Shown here piece after piece: positions 56,533 through 64,000 of a stretch of 64,000 nucleotides of DNA. Origin of the DNA: Ga0077527 sp964486865 (GTDB taxonomy: Bacteria > Pseudomonadota > Gammaproteobacteria > Burkholderiales > SG8-41). The stretch spans positions 1 through 64,000 of the forward strand of contig CAZAOZ010000003.1 of NCBI GenBank assembly GCA_964486865.1, in the 5' to 3' direction. The stretch's first letter is position 1; each line of letters opens with the position of its first letter. The notes under the pieces are model-generated. The model saw only the letters and a list, made by a program, of their open reading frames with translations, ran no database searches and was not told the origin of the DNA. A program made the position numbers and the translations under genes.

Positions 56533-57873
56533 TTACTTGCCTATGCAGAATTTCGAAAAAATCTCGCCCAGCAAGTCGTCCGCGCTGAATGCCCCGGTAA
56601 TCCGCCCCAGTGCCTCGTGCGCCAGACGCAACTCTTCGGCGTACAGTTCAAGGCGATTACCCAGCGTTGCCGCAGTCGCCAGATGCCGCTGCGCCACCTG
56701 CAAGGCTTCGATGTGGCGTGCGCGCGCCGTGAATACGCCCTCTCCGGATGGTTGCCAGCCCGCCTGCTCCCAGATGGCCTGCCGCAGATCCGCAAAGCCC
56801 TCGCCCGTCAGCGCCGACACCCAAACCTCTGTCCCGGCATCACTGCGCGTGCGGCGGGCTTGGCTACCCGTTAAATCAATTTTGTTGATCACCCGAATCC
56901 GGCAAAGACCGGCAGGTAACCGGTCGATGATGTCCTGGTTGGATCCGCCGGCCGCTGCAGAGGCATCTTCGATCAACAGCGCGAGATCGGCCTTGCCGAT
57001 TGCTGCCCAGGTTCGTGCGATGCCCAGGCGTTCGACCGGATCCTCGGTTTCGCGCAGGCCGGCAGTATCGATCACATGTACCGGCACTCCACCCAGATCA
57101 ATCTGCTGACGTAGCGCATCCCGGGTGGTTCCGGGCGTGGCCGTCACAATGGCGATGTCTTCTCCGGCCAGACGATTCAGCAGACTGGATTTACCGACGT
57201 TGGGCGCGCCGATCAGCACCACCTGTATGCCATCGCGCAATACGCTGCCTTGCCGGGTTGCGGCGAGCGTGGCCGCGAGCTGTTCGCGTATGGCCGCGAG
57301 CTGCTGCTCGGCGCGTCCTGCGGTCAGAAATTCAACCTCTTCCTCGGGAAAATCCAGCGTCGCTTCCAGCAGCGCACGCAAGCGCACCAGATCATTACTA
57401 AGTAATTGAATTAATTGAGAAAATTGTCCTTGCAGGGAATGCAATGCCGCGCGCGCCGCCAGCGCCGTGGACGCCTCGATGAGATCGGCTACGCCCTCTG
57501 CCTGCGCCAGATCCATGCGGCCATTGAGGAACGCGCGTTCGGTGAACTCCCCCGGCCGCGCCAGGCGCGCGCCCAGCTCCAGACAGCGCTGCAACAACTG
57601 CTGCAGTACCACCGGCCCGCCGTGGCCGTGCAATTCCAGCACATCTTCGCCGGTGTATGAATGCGGTGCCGGGAAAAACAGCGCGAGTCCTTCGTCGATG
57701 GCTTGACCGGCGGCATCGAGAAACGGCGTGTATGCGGCGTGGCGCGGCGTCAGCGGGCGCGGGATCAGTGGCGCTGCATACGTCTGCAGCGCATTTCCCG
57801 AAACACGAACCACGCCGATGCCGCCGCGCCCCGGCGCGGTGGCAATCGCCGCAATGACATCACGATGCATCAT
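56533..57873 (-). CDS. mnmE: tRNA modification GTPase MnmE
   Basis: 446 residues. The N-terminal folate-binding domain (DVIAAIATAPGRGGIGVVRVSG) is followed by a helical domain interrupted by a G domain with GAPNVGKSSLLNRL near residue 217, DTAGLRE and NKIDL. The C-terminal FCIGK carries the catalytic Cys. It works with MnmG on wobble U34. It is 24 bases after yidC. Confidence 0.97.
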   Translation of the reverse strand: MMHRDVIAAIATAPGRGGIGVVRVSGNALQTYAAPLIPRPLTPRHAAYTPFLDAAGQAIDEGLALFFPAPHSYTGEDVLELHGHGGPVVLQQLLQRCLELGARLARPGEFTERAFLNGRMDLAQAEGVADLIEASTALAARAALHSLQGQFSQLIQLLSNDLVRLRALLEATLDFPEEEVEFLTAGRAEQQLAAIREQLAATLAATRQGSVLRDGIQVVLIGAPNVGKSSLLNRLAGEDIAIVTATPGTTRDALRQQIDLGGVPVHVIDTAGLRETEDPVERLGIARTWAAIGKADLALLIEDASAAAGGSNQDIIDRLPAGLCRIRVINKIDLTGSQARRTRSDAGTEVWVSALTGEGFADLRQAIWEQAGWQPSGEGVFTARARHIEALQVAQRHLATAATLGNRLELYAEELRLAHEALGRITGAFSADDLLGEIFSKFCIGK

Positions 57874-57897
57874 GCGCGGCGAGTATAGCGCCGCGTG

Positions 57898-59574
57898 TTA
57901 TGACTTGCGGCCGGGCTGCTTTGCCGCGAGTTCCATCGCGCGGGTGATGTGCCACTGCTGCGCGATCGAGAGGATGTTGTTGACCAGCCAGTACAACACC
58001 AGGCCGGCGGGGAAAAAGAAAAAGAATATGCTGAAAGCGATCGGCATGATTTTCATGATTTTCGCCTGCACCGGATCCGGCGGTTCCGGATTGAGCCGGG
58101 TCTGGATGATCATGGTTGCGCCCATCAGGATCGGCAGGATAAACCACGGATCCTGCGCAGACAGGTCATCAATCCACAGCGCGAACGGCGCCTGGCGCAG
58201 CTCCACGCTGCCCAGCAATACCCAGTAGAGCGCGATGAACACGGGGATCTGCACGAGTATCGGCAAACAGCCGCCGAGCGGATTGATTTTCTCGGTCTTG
58301 TACAACTCCATCATCGCCTGCTGCATGCGCTGGCGGTCGTCGCCAAACTGCTCTTTCAGCCGCTGCAGTTTGGGCGCCACCACGCGCATCTTGGCCATGG
58401 AACGGTAGCTGGCTTCGGACAGCGGATAGAACAGCAGTTTGATGAGTATGGTCAGAATGATGATGGCCACGCCCCAGTTGCCGGCCCAGCCATGAATCCA
58501 CTGCAACACCCAGAACAGCGGCGCCGCGATCACCGTCAGCCAGCCGTAGTCCACGGCCAGATCCAGGCCCGGCGCCAGCGCGGCCAGCTTTTCCTGTTCC
58601 TGGGGTCCGGCATACAGCGGCATGGTCAGCGTGGTGCTGGCGCCGGGAGCCAGGGCGCCGCCCGGCACGATCACGCCGGCGGCAAACAACCCCTGGGGCA
58701 ATTGCCGGGTGTAGTACTCGCGCGGCGCACCGCTTTTCGGCAACCAGGCGCTGAGGAAATAGTGCTGCAGAATCCCGATCCAGCCGTCGTTGGCGTTCTT
58801 CGGATGCGACTGTTTGCTTTTCTCGATGTCGGGAAAAGCAATTTTCTGGAATTTCTCCTTGTCCGTGAACACCGCGACGCCGGTATAGGTGGGCACCATC
58901 GCCGAATCGCCCTCGGGCGGCTTGGCATCACGCACCAACTGGAAGTACGCGAACGGCTCGATGGCTTGTTCGCCGGTATTGGTCAGCTCATGCGCCACAT
59001 CGATGACATAACTGCCGCGGTGAAAACGGTAGGTCTTCGCGGATTTTACGGTTCCAGTCGCTTCCAGACGCACGTCCAGTACGGCTGTTCCATCAGCCAA
59101 CCGGTACTCGGCAGCGGTTGCGGTGTACGGCGTCTGATGGTTGGGCAGGTTGTTGCCGATTAACCCGGACTGGGCCATGTACACCTGTTCACTGGAACGG
59201 GCGAACAGGATGAAGCGTTTTTTCCGGTCCAGGGTACCGTCATGCTTGAGCAGTTCCAGACCGACCAGATCGCCGCCCGTGGTGCTGATCCGGGCGCGAT
59301 AAAGATCGGTTTCGACCTTGATGACCCGTCCCTGATCGGCCGCTGCGGCAGCCGCCACCGGCGGTGTCGCCGGCTGGGGTGCAGGCACGACGCCGGGGGT
59401 GGGGACGGTTGATGTCCCTTTGGCAGGAGGCGCAGCGGAGGGAGTGGGTGCAGGCACCGCAGAGACCGCGGCAGGCGGTGGCGCTGTCGCGCGCTGGTCG
59501 CGCTGCCAGGACTCAAACAGCAGAAACACCGACATCGTAAAAACGAAAAAAAGTACGAGTCTTTGTGTATCCAT
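57898..59574 (-). CDS. yidC: Membrane protein insertase YidC
   Basis: 558 residues. A first membrane segment (RLVLFFVFTMSVFLLFESW, about 5-23) is followed by a Pro/Ala-rich linker (about 30-85), a large periplasmic domain (to about 340) and the conserved five-helix C-terminal insertase (from GWLTVIAAPLFWVLQWIH). MNQPIAL-type segments appear as INPLGGCLPILVQIPVFIALYWVLLGS. It inserts and folds inner-membrane proteins, including ATP synthase c subunit from this same region. It is only 18 bases after rnpA, leaving no room for yidD. Confidence 0.96.
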   Translation of the reverse strand: MDTQRLVLFFVFTMSVFLLFESWQRDQRATAPPPAAVSAVPAPTPSAAPPAKGTSTVPTPGVVPAPQPATPPVAAAAAADQGRVIKVETDLYRARISTTGGDLVGLELLKHDGTLDRKKRFILFARSSEQVYMAQSGLIGNNLPNHQTPYTATAAEYRLADGTAVLDVRLEATGTVKSAKTYRFHRGSYVIDVAHELTNTGEQAIEPFAYFQLVRDAKPPEGDSAMVPTYTGVAVFTDKEKFQKIAFPDIEKSKQSHPKNANDGWIGILQHYFLSAWLPKSGAPREYYTRQLPQGLFAAGVIVPGGALAPGASTTLTMPLYAGPQEQEKLAALAPGLDLAVDYGWLTVIAAPLFWVLQWIHGWAGNWGVAIIILTILIKLLFYPLSEASYRSMAKMRVVAPKLQRLKEQFGDDRQRMQQAMMELYKTEKINPLGGCLPILVQIPVFIALYWVLLGSVELRQAPFALWIDDLSAQDPWFILPILMGATMIIQTRLNPEPPDPVQAKIMKIMPIAFSIFFFFFPAGLVLYWLVNNILSIAQQWHITRAMELAAKQPGRKS

Positions 59575-59592
59575 GATCTTCTTCGCGGGAGG

Positions 59593-59967
59593 CTATTTGC
59601 GACCGGGCCCAAGCAGGCCGCGCAACAACTCTTCCAGTTCCTTGAACAAAGCCGCGTTATCGTGACTGCGCGGGCTGCCTCTTAATTGCACCACCACATC
59701 CATCGCACCGAATTCAGCGGCCAGCCGCCGGTACACAATGCGCGTCAATCGTTTGACCCGGTTGCGATCCACGGCCCGCGGTGCAGCCTTCTTTCCGACG
59801 ATCAACCCCAGGCGGGGACCGCCGCATTCATTGGGAATTGCGCGGGCCAGAAAACAACGGCTGCCGGATCTGCGCCCGCCGGCCAGTACCGCTTCAAACT
59901 GCTCTGGCCGGGTCAGCCGGCCGCGACGTGCCGCCGGGACGTTCCGGCGTGCCGCGGCTTTGGTCAA
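59593..59967 (-). CDS. rnpA: Ribonuclease P protein component
   Basis: 124 residues from the TTG at 59965-59967; its TTGA overlaps the rpmH stop, the same coupling style as ATGA overlaps. No in-frame ATG exists downstream before the core, and a longer reading to 60153 runs over rpmH in another frame. Core segments are RGRLTRPEQFEAVLAG, GPRLGLIVGKKAAPRAVDRNRVKRLTR (RNR motif) and DVVVQLRGS. It is the protein partner of RNase P in tRNA 5' maturation. The N terminus is longer and more Ala/Arg-rich than usual. Confidence 0.85.
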   Translation of the reverse strand: MTKAAARRNVPAARRGRLTRPEQFEAVLAGGRRSGSRCFLARAIPNECGGPRLGLIVGKKAAPRAVDRNRVKRLTRIVYRRLAAEFGAMDVVVQLRGSPRSHDNAALFKELEELLRGLLGPGRK

Positions 59968-60098
59968 ACGCTCAGGCGAGCCCGCCCCTTTGCGCGGCGC
60001 GCACGGATGACGGCACGGCCGCCGCGCGTTTTCATGCGCACACGGAACCCGTGGGTCCTCTGGCGACGCGTTTTGGACGGTTGATAAGTGCGCTTCAT
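59964..60098 (-). CDS. rpmH: 50S ribosomal protein L34
   Basis: 44 residues: it begins MKRTYQPSKTRRQRTHGF, continues RVRMKTRGGRAVIRARR and ends AKGRARLSV, the near-invariant L34 sequence. The gene is short and overlaps the start of rnpA by four bases. A strong promoter lies just upstream at 60134-60163. It starts the leftward rpmH-rnpA-yidC-mnmE block and is divergent from dnaA by 232 bases. Confidence 0.97.
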   Translation of the reverse strand: MKRTYQPSKTRRQRTHGFRVRMKTRGGRAVIRARRAKGRARLSV

Positions 60099-60133
60099 GG
60101 CGAGTCCTGATTTCGTCTTCGGAGAAACCCGCG

Positions 60134-60163
60134 ATTAGACCCCGGTACGACACCCTGTGTCAA
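60134..60163 (-). promoter_or_regulatory. Promoter of the rpmH operon
   Basis: On the minus strand TTGACA (60163-60158, perfect), 18-base spacer, TCTAAT (60139-60134, five of six). The predicted start gives a leader of about 30 bases before the rpmH ATG. Confidence 0.75.
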
Positions 60164-60208
60164 CGTACGGCGCATTCATACATAGACGCATTACCGGCCG
60201 CGCAAGGC

Positions 60209-60217
60209 TGTGGATAC
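60209..60217 (-). other. DnaA box upstream of dnaA
   Basis: TGTGGATAC on the plus strand, i.e. GTATCCACA, eight of nine against TTATCCACA. It lies directly before the candidate dnaA promoter -35, where DnaA could repress its own gene. Confidence 0.55.
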
Positions 60218-60218
60218 T

Positions 60219-60247
60219 TTGTTGCGGCCCTCAATAACAGGTAAAAT
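60219..60247 (+). promoter_or_regulatory. Candidate dnaA promoter
   Basis: TTGTTG (60219-60224), 17-base spacer, TAAAAT (60242-60247). The -35 is weak and the -10 good. A DnaA box ends one base before the -35. The leader would be about 75 bases. Confidence 0.45.
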
Positions 60248-60330
60248 CAACGTTCATTTTTGCCGTGTTTTTTTACCCGTAATTTACCCGCAGCCCCCCT
60301 AACGCCCGCCTCCGCATTTCACAGGGACGA

Positions 60331-61659
60331 ATGAACGATTTCTGGCAACATTGTCTCGCCTTTTTCGCAAAAGAGCTCGGGCAACAGCAGTTTGTCACCT
60401 GGATCCAGCCTCTGCAATGCACGATGGACGGGGCGCTGGTAACCATCATCGCGCCCAACCGTTTCGTGCAGCGCTGGGTCCGTGATCGTTTTCAGGACAG
60501 GATTCTCGATCTCGCCCGGGAGCGCCTGGGCGCGGCAGCCAGCGTGGAACTGGTCATTGCGGATCGCGCCCCTGCAACCCCCGCCGCCGCGGTTGCCGCA
60601 CCCGAACCTGCCGCCGCCCGCGCCGCGCCGGTTCGCGATATTTCGCGATTGAATCCCAATTTCACGTTTGACACTTTTGTTACCGGCAAGGCCAATGATC
60701 TGGCCCGCGCCGCCGCCAGGCAGGTCGCCGAAAAGCCGGGGGCGGCCTATAACCCGCTGTTTGTCTATGGTGGTGTCGGCCTTGGCAAGACACATATGAT
60801 TCATGCCATCGGCAATCATCTGCGCGCGCATGCGCCGGAGAGCAAGATCCGTTACATCCATGCCGAACAGTATGTTTCCGATGTGGTTCGGGCCTATCAA
60901 CACAAGGCGTTCGACGACTTCAAGCGCTACTACCATTCCCTCGACCTGCTGTTGATTGACGACATCCAGTTTTTCAGCGGCAAAAACCGCACGCAGGAAG
61001 AATTCTTTTACGCCTTCAACGCGCTGGTGGAAGCCCACAAACAGGTGATCATCACCTGTGACACCTTCCCCAAGGAAATTTCAGGCATGGAAAACCGCCT
61101 GATTTCCCGGTTTGGCTGGGGACTGACGGTCGCCGTGGAACCGCCGGAACTGGAAATGCGGGTCGCCATTCTGCTGAAAAAAGCGGAGGCGGAGGGGTTG
61201 GCGCTGGATGAAACCGTTGCGTTCTTCGTCGCCAAACACATCCAGTCGAATATTCGCGAGCTGGAAGGCGCATTGAAACGGGTGATGGCTTATGCGCGTT
61301 TCACCGGGCAGCTTATTTCCGTCGATCTGGCCCGCGAAGCGCTGCGCGACGTGCTGGCATCACAAAGCCGTCAAGTCAGTATTGAGAACATCCAGAAAAC
61401 CGTTGCTGATTACTACAAAATAAAAGTATCGGAGATGTATTCCAAAAAGCGGACCCGCAATGTTGCGCGTCCGCGCCAGGTCGCCATGGCCCTTGCCAAA
61501 GAACTTACCCAAATGAGCCTGCCTGACATTGGTGAAGCTTTTGGCGGCCGGGATCACACCACAGTGCTTCATGCCTGCCGCAAGATTGCCCAATTGAAAT
61601 CCACAAACAACGAATTGACCGTTGATCTTGCATCTTTGTTGAAGGTATTACGCAGTTGA
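60331..61659 (+). CDS. dnaA: Chromosomal replication initiator DnaA
   Basis: 442 residues. Domain I (MNDFWQHCLAFFAKELGQQQF), an Ala/Pro-rich domain II (about 80-105), AAA+ domain III with Walker A GGVGLGKTH near residue 147, Walker B LLIDDIQFF and sensor segments (NRLISRFGWGL), and DNA-binding domain IV with the signature GGRDHTTVLHACRKI near residue 405. It opens oriC and loads DnaB. The start has AGGGA upstream. Boxes for its binding lie on both sides of the gene. Confidence 0.97.
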   Translation: MNDFWQHCLAFFAKELGQQQFVTWIQPLQCTMDGALVTIIAPNRFVQRWVRDRFQDRILDLARERLGAAASVELVIADRAPATPAAAVAAPEPAAARAAPVRDISRLNPNFTFDTFVTGKANDLARAAARQVAEKPGAAYNPLFVYGGVGLGKTHMIHAIGNHLRAHAPESKIRYIHAEQYVSDVVRAYQHKAFDDFKRYYHSLDLLLIDDIQFFSGKNRTQEEFFYAFNALVEAHKQVIITCDTFPKEISGMENRLISRFGWGLTVAVEPPELEMRVAILLKKAEAEGLALDETVAFFVAKHIQSNIRELEGALKRVMAYARFTGQLISVDLAREALRDVLASQSRQVSIENIQKTVADYYKIKVSEMYSKKRTRNVARPRQVAMALAKELTQMSLPDIGEAFGGRDHTTVLHACRKIAQLKSTNNELTVDLASLLKVLRS

Positions 61660-61863
61660 TGGTTTGTTCATACTTTGTGCATAACCTCCGGTTTCCGGGT
61701 TTTCCCTGGTTTTCATCCCGTACTGTCCACAACATGTTCCGGGGATATACAAAACATCAAAGATATGAAAAAAAGCGTGGGGCCGGGAAGATAGATGGGT
61801 TGTCCACAAAAAAAGTGATGCTCTATTAGTTACTACTACTTTAATTTAAGAAGATCATAAATT
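61660..61863. other. Candidate replication origin (oriC) between dnaA and dnaN
   Basis: This 204-base gap holds three DnaA-box-like sites: TGTGCATAA (61676-61684, reverse), CTGTCCACA (61723-61731) and TTGTCCACA (61800-61808). The last is followed by a run of A, then the triplets TTA-CTA-CTA-CTT (61830-61841), matching the DnaA-trio pattern that guides strand opening, and an AT-rich stretch to the dnaN start. The order box - trio - AT-rich is that of characterised bacterial origins. The 232-base rpmH-dnaA gap has only one box, so this side is the better candidate. Confidence 0.65.
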
Positions 61864-62973
61864 ATGAAACTCGTGCAACTGTCGCGCGATGCCCTGCTTA
61901 AACCGCTGCAGGCGGTGACCGGAATCGTTGAGCGCCGTCACACCCTGCCCATACTGTCCAACGTACTGATCCAGCGTGAACCGGAGAGCCTGCGTTTTGT
62001 TGCTACGGATCTGGAGTTGCAGATTGCAACATCCTGCGCCATAGACAAAAAAACCGGCGAGTCCACGGCGGTAACGGTGTCGGCACGTAAACTGGTCGAT
62101 ATTCTGCGTGCGCTGCCTGACGACAGCGAAGTTGTGCTGGAAGCGGCAAACAACCGGCTCCAGGTCAAAGCCGGAAAAAGCCGCTTCAACCTGCAAACGC
62201 TGCCGGCGACGGATTTTCCGACCCTCGCCGATCCCGGAAAAGCACACAGCACGTTCCAGATTCCGCAAGGCAAAGCCAGGAATCTGCTGGCGCTCGTGCA
62301 GTATGCGATGGCGCAACAGGATATCCGCTACTACCTGAACGGTCTGTTGCTGGTCACCGAGGGCAAGGAAATCCGCGTAGTTGCAACCGATGGTCACCGT
62401 TTGAGTTATGCCGTAACGGGACTGTCCGCAACGCTGGAAAAAAGCGAAGTCATACTGCCGCGCAAGGCCATTCTCGAGCTGGCGCGGCAACTGACGGACG
62501 GAGACGATCCGCTGGACATCGCGATCTACGCCAACCAGGTCCGGTTCCGCTTCGGCGACGTGGAAATGACCACCAAAGTGATTGACGGGAAGTTCCCCGA
62601 TTATCAACGGGTCATTCCCACCAACTACGACAAGAGCATCACCCTGGACCGCGATGCCTTGTTGCGTGCATTGCAGCGCGCCGCCATCCTGTCCAATGAA
62701 AAATTCCGCGGCGTGCGCTGGATGCTGACCAAGGACAGTCTGCGCATCTCCTGCAGCAATAACGAGCAGGAGGAAGCGCAGGAAGAACTGGAAGTCGAGT
62801 TCGGCGGTGAGCCGCTGGATGTCGGTTTCAATGTAACTTATTTGCTGGATGTACTGAACAACGTGCCGGCGGGCAATGTCTTGTGTGCATTCGGGGACGC
62901 CAACAGCAGCATGTTGATCACGTTGCCCGGACGGGATGATTTCCGTTACGTCGTCATGCCGATGCGGATATAG
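61864..62973 (+). CDS. dnaN: DNA polymerase III beta subunit (sliding clamp)
   Basis: 369 residues, three repeated clamp domains. MKLVQLSRDALLKPLQAVTGIVERRHTLPILSN is typical of the N terminus; RYYLNGLLLVTEG and the C-terminal VVMPMRI (hydrophobic cleft for clamp-binding motifs) are conserved. The dimeric ring tethers the polymerase to DNA. It starts right after the candidate origin's AT-rich segment and lies 22 bases before gyrB. Confidence 0.97.
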   Translation: MKLVQLSRDALLKPLQAVTGIVERRHTLPILSNVLIQREPESLRFVATDLELQIATSCAIDKKTGESTAVTVSARKLVDILRALPDDSEVVLEAANNRLQVKAGKSRFNLQTLPATDFPTLADPGKAHSTFQIPQGKARNLLALVQYAMAQQDIRYYLNGLLLVTEGKEIRVVATDGHRLSYAVTGLSATLEKSEVILPRKAILELARQLTDGDDPLDIAIYANQVRFRFGDVEMTTKVIDGKFPDYQRVIPTNYDKSITLDRDALLRALQRAAILSNEKFRGVRWMLTKDSLRISCSNNEQEEAQEELEVEFGGEPLDVGFNVTYLLDVLNNVPAGNVLCAFGDANSSMLITLPGRDDFRYVVMPMRI

Positions 62974-62995
62974 AAACAGGAAAAGCAGAGCAAAC

Positions 62996-64000
62996 ATGAG
63001 TGAAAAAGAACAAAGCGGCGCCGCTGATTATGATGCCAACAGCATCAAGGTGCTCAAAGGCCTGGAGGCTGTGCGCAAGCGCCCTGGTATGTATATCGGC
63101 GACACCAGCGACGGCACCGGACTGCACCACATGGTGTTCGAGGTGGTCGATAACGCGGTGGACGAAGCGCTGGCCGGCTATTGTGATGAGATCACCATCG
63201 TCATACACCCGGACAACTCGGTCAGCGTGGCGGACAACGGTCGCGGCATACCCACGGAAATCCACCCGGATGATGAGGAAAAACGCTCAACCGCGGAAGT
63301 GGTAATGACCGAATTGCATGCCGGCGGAAAGTTCGACAGCAACTCCTACAAGATTTCCGGCGGACTGCATGGCGTCGGTGTATCGGTGGTCAATGCGCTG
63401 TCCGAATGGCTGCGCTTGACCATCAAGCGCGACGGCAAAATACACAGCATGGAATTTCGCATGGGTGAGGCCGTTGCTCCGCTCAAAGCCGTTGGAAAAT
63501 CGGAGCGCCGCGGCACAGAGGTGCATTTCCTCGCAAGCAAGGAGATTTTCGGCAACATTGATTTTCACTACGAGATTCTCGCGCGCCGGTTGCGCGAACT
63601 TTCTTTCCTGAATCACGGCGTGAAGATTTCGATGGCCGATCAGCGCTCAGGCAAGGATGAAAAATTCGCGTTCGGCGGAGGTATCAAGGGCTTCGTTGAA
63701 TACATGAATCGCGCGAAGTCGGTGCTGCATCCGAATATTTTCCACGCCCAGGTTGCCAAGGACGGCATTACCGTCGAGGTGGCCATGCAATGGAACGACT
63801 CCTATCAGGAGTCCATGCAGTGCTTTACCAACAACATTCCGCAGCGCGACGGCGGCACCCACCTGACGGGCCTGCGCGCGGCGATGACGCGCACACTGAA
63901 TCAGTACATCGAGTCCACGGAACTGGCCAAGAAGGCGAAAGTCGAGACCAGCGGCGACGATATGAGGGAAGGTTTGACGGCGGTGCTGTCGGTCAAGGTG
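62996..64000 (+). CDS. gyrB: DNA gyrase subunit B (5' part; runs off the window)
   Basis: The first 335 codons are present and the frame is open to the last base. The start is ATG 62996 (MSEKEQSGAADYD). The GHKL ATPase site shows VRKRPGMYIGD, FEVVDNAVDEALAG (catalytic Glu and Asn), VADNGRGIPTEIHP and GGLHGVGVSVVNALS. The transducer domain begins near residue 225. With GyrA it introduces negative supercoils. It is the third gene of the dnaA-dnaN-gyrB block. Confidence 0.96.
   Translation, partial: MSEKEQSGAADYDANSIKVLKGLEAVRKRPGMYIGDTSDGTGLHHMVFEVVDNAVDEALAGYCDEITIVIHPDNSVSVADNGRGIPTEIHPDDEEKRSTAEVVMTELHAGGKFDSNSYKISGGLHGVGVSVVNALSEWLRLTIKRDGKIHSMEFRMGEAVAPLKAVGKSERRGTEVHFLASKEIFGNIDFHYEILARRLRELSFLNHGVKISMADQRSGKDEKFAFGGGIKGFVEYMNRAKSVLHPNIFHAQVAKDGITVEVAMQWNDSYQESMQCFTNNIPQRDGGTHLTGLRAAMTRTLNQYIESTELAKKAKVETSGDDMREGLTAVLSVKV

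Noticed and set aside
59968..60153. N-terminal extension of RnpA over rpmH
   Set aside because: It lies in another frame of a certain L34 gene; a TTG start just inside the rpmH stop gives the normal length.

Overview
The window is a GC-rich stretch of betaproteobacterial chromosome that crosses the replication-origin region. The evidence is gene order. rpmH-rnpA-yidC-mnmE-mnmG-rsmG-parA-parB-atpIBEFHAGDC runs leftward from the origin, and dnaA-dnaN-gyrB runs rightward. The ponA/pilMNOPQ/aroKB, hemB, gltBD-hemE-priA-argS and glmU-glmS blocks are also typical of the class. The periplasmic Bug (tripartite tricarboxylate) receptor suggests a Burkholderiales-like lineage. This is inference; no rRNA is present to confirm it.

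Layout. (1) 51-9397, minus strand: an eight-gene operon encoding a split ADP-forming acyl-CoA synthetase, biotin carboxylase, two different carboxyltransferases, a family III CoA-transferase, a Bug solute receptor and a 73-residue biotin carrier. It is divergent from an FCD-type GntR regulator and a crotonase-family gene (9514-11146). The shared control region has palindromes typical of FCD regulators overlapping a good minus-strand promoter. This is the part of the window most likely to hold an undescribed pathway. (2) 11146-16081: an exported SH3-like protein, a glycerophosphodiesterase, cytochrome c4, EngB, HemB and a nucleotidyltransferase-like protein. The engB-hemB gap holds an unusual array of hairpins that read as tandem terminators on the minus strand. 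(3) 16091-26495: PBP1A divergent from pilMNOPQ, then aroK-aroB-dgt. (4) 26665-40251: glutamate synthase, hemE, priA, argS, a SPOR protein and two tandem DsbA-like oxidoreductases. (5) 40289-53853, minus strand: glmS, glmU, glpD, the complete F1Fo ATP synthase operon with a candidate promoter before atpI, and parB-parA. (6) 53858-60098, minus strand: rsmG, mnmG, two parS sites, mnmE, yidC, rnpA, rpmH; yidD is missing from its usual place. (7) 60331-64000, plus strand: dnaA, candidate oriC, dnaN and the 5' part of gyrB.

How the parts work together. Regions 5-7 are the replication, segregation and translation core: DnaA acts at oriC, ParB loads at parS and ParA moves it. The ATP synthase operon and glmUS (UDP-GlcNAc synthesis) sit beside it. 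PBP1A and the PilMNOPQ envelope-spanning complex form the envelope block. Region 1 is accessory metabolism: uptake of an organic acid, CoA activation, biotin-dependent carboxylation and a crotonase step, with the substrate unknown.

No tRNA, rRNA, CRISPR array, insertion sequence or prophage was seen. The only gap longer than 300 bases without a gene is 33902-34205 (hemE-priA); it holds a hairpin, an AT-rich segment and two DnaA-box-like sequences.
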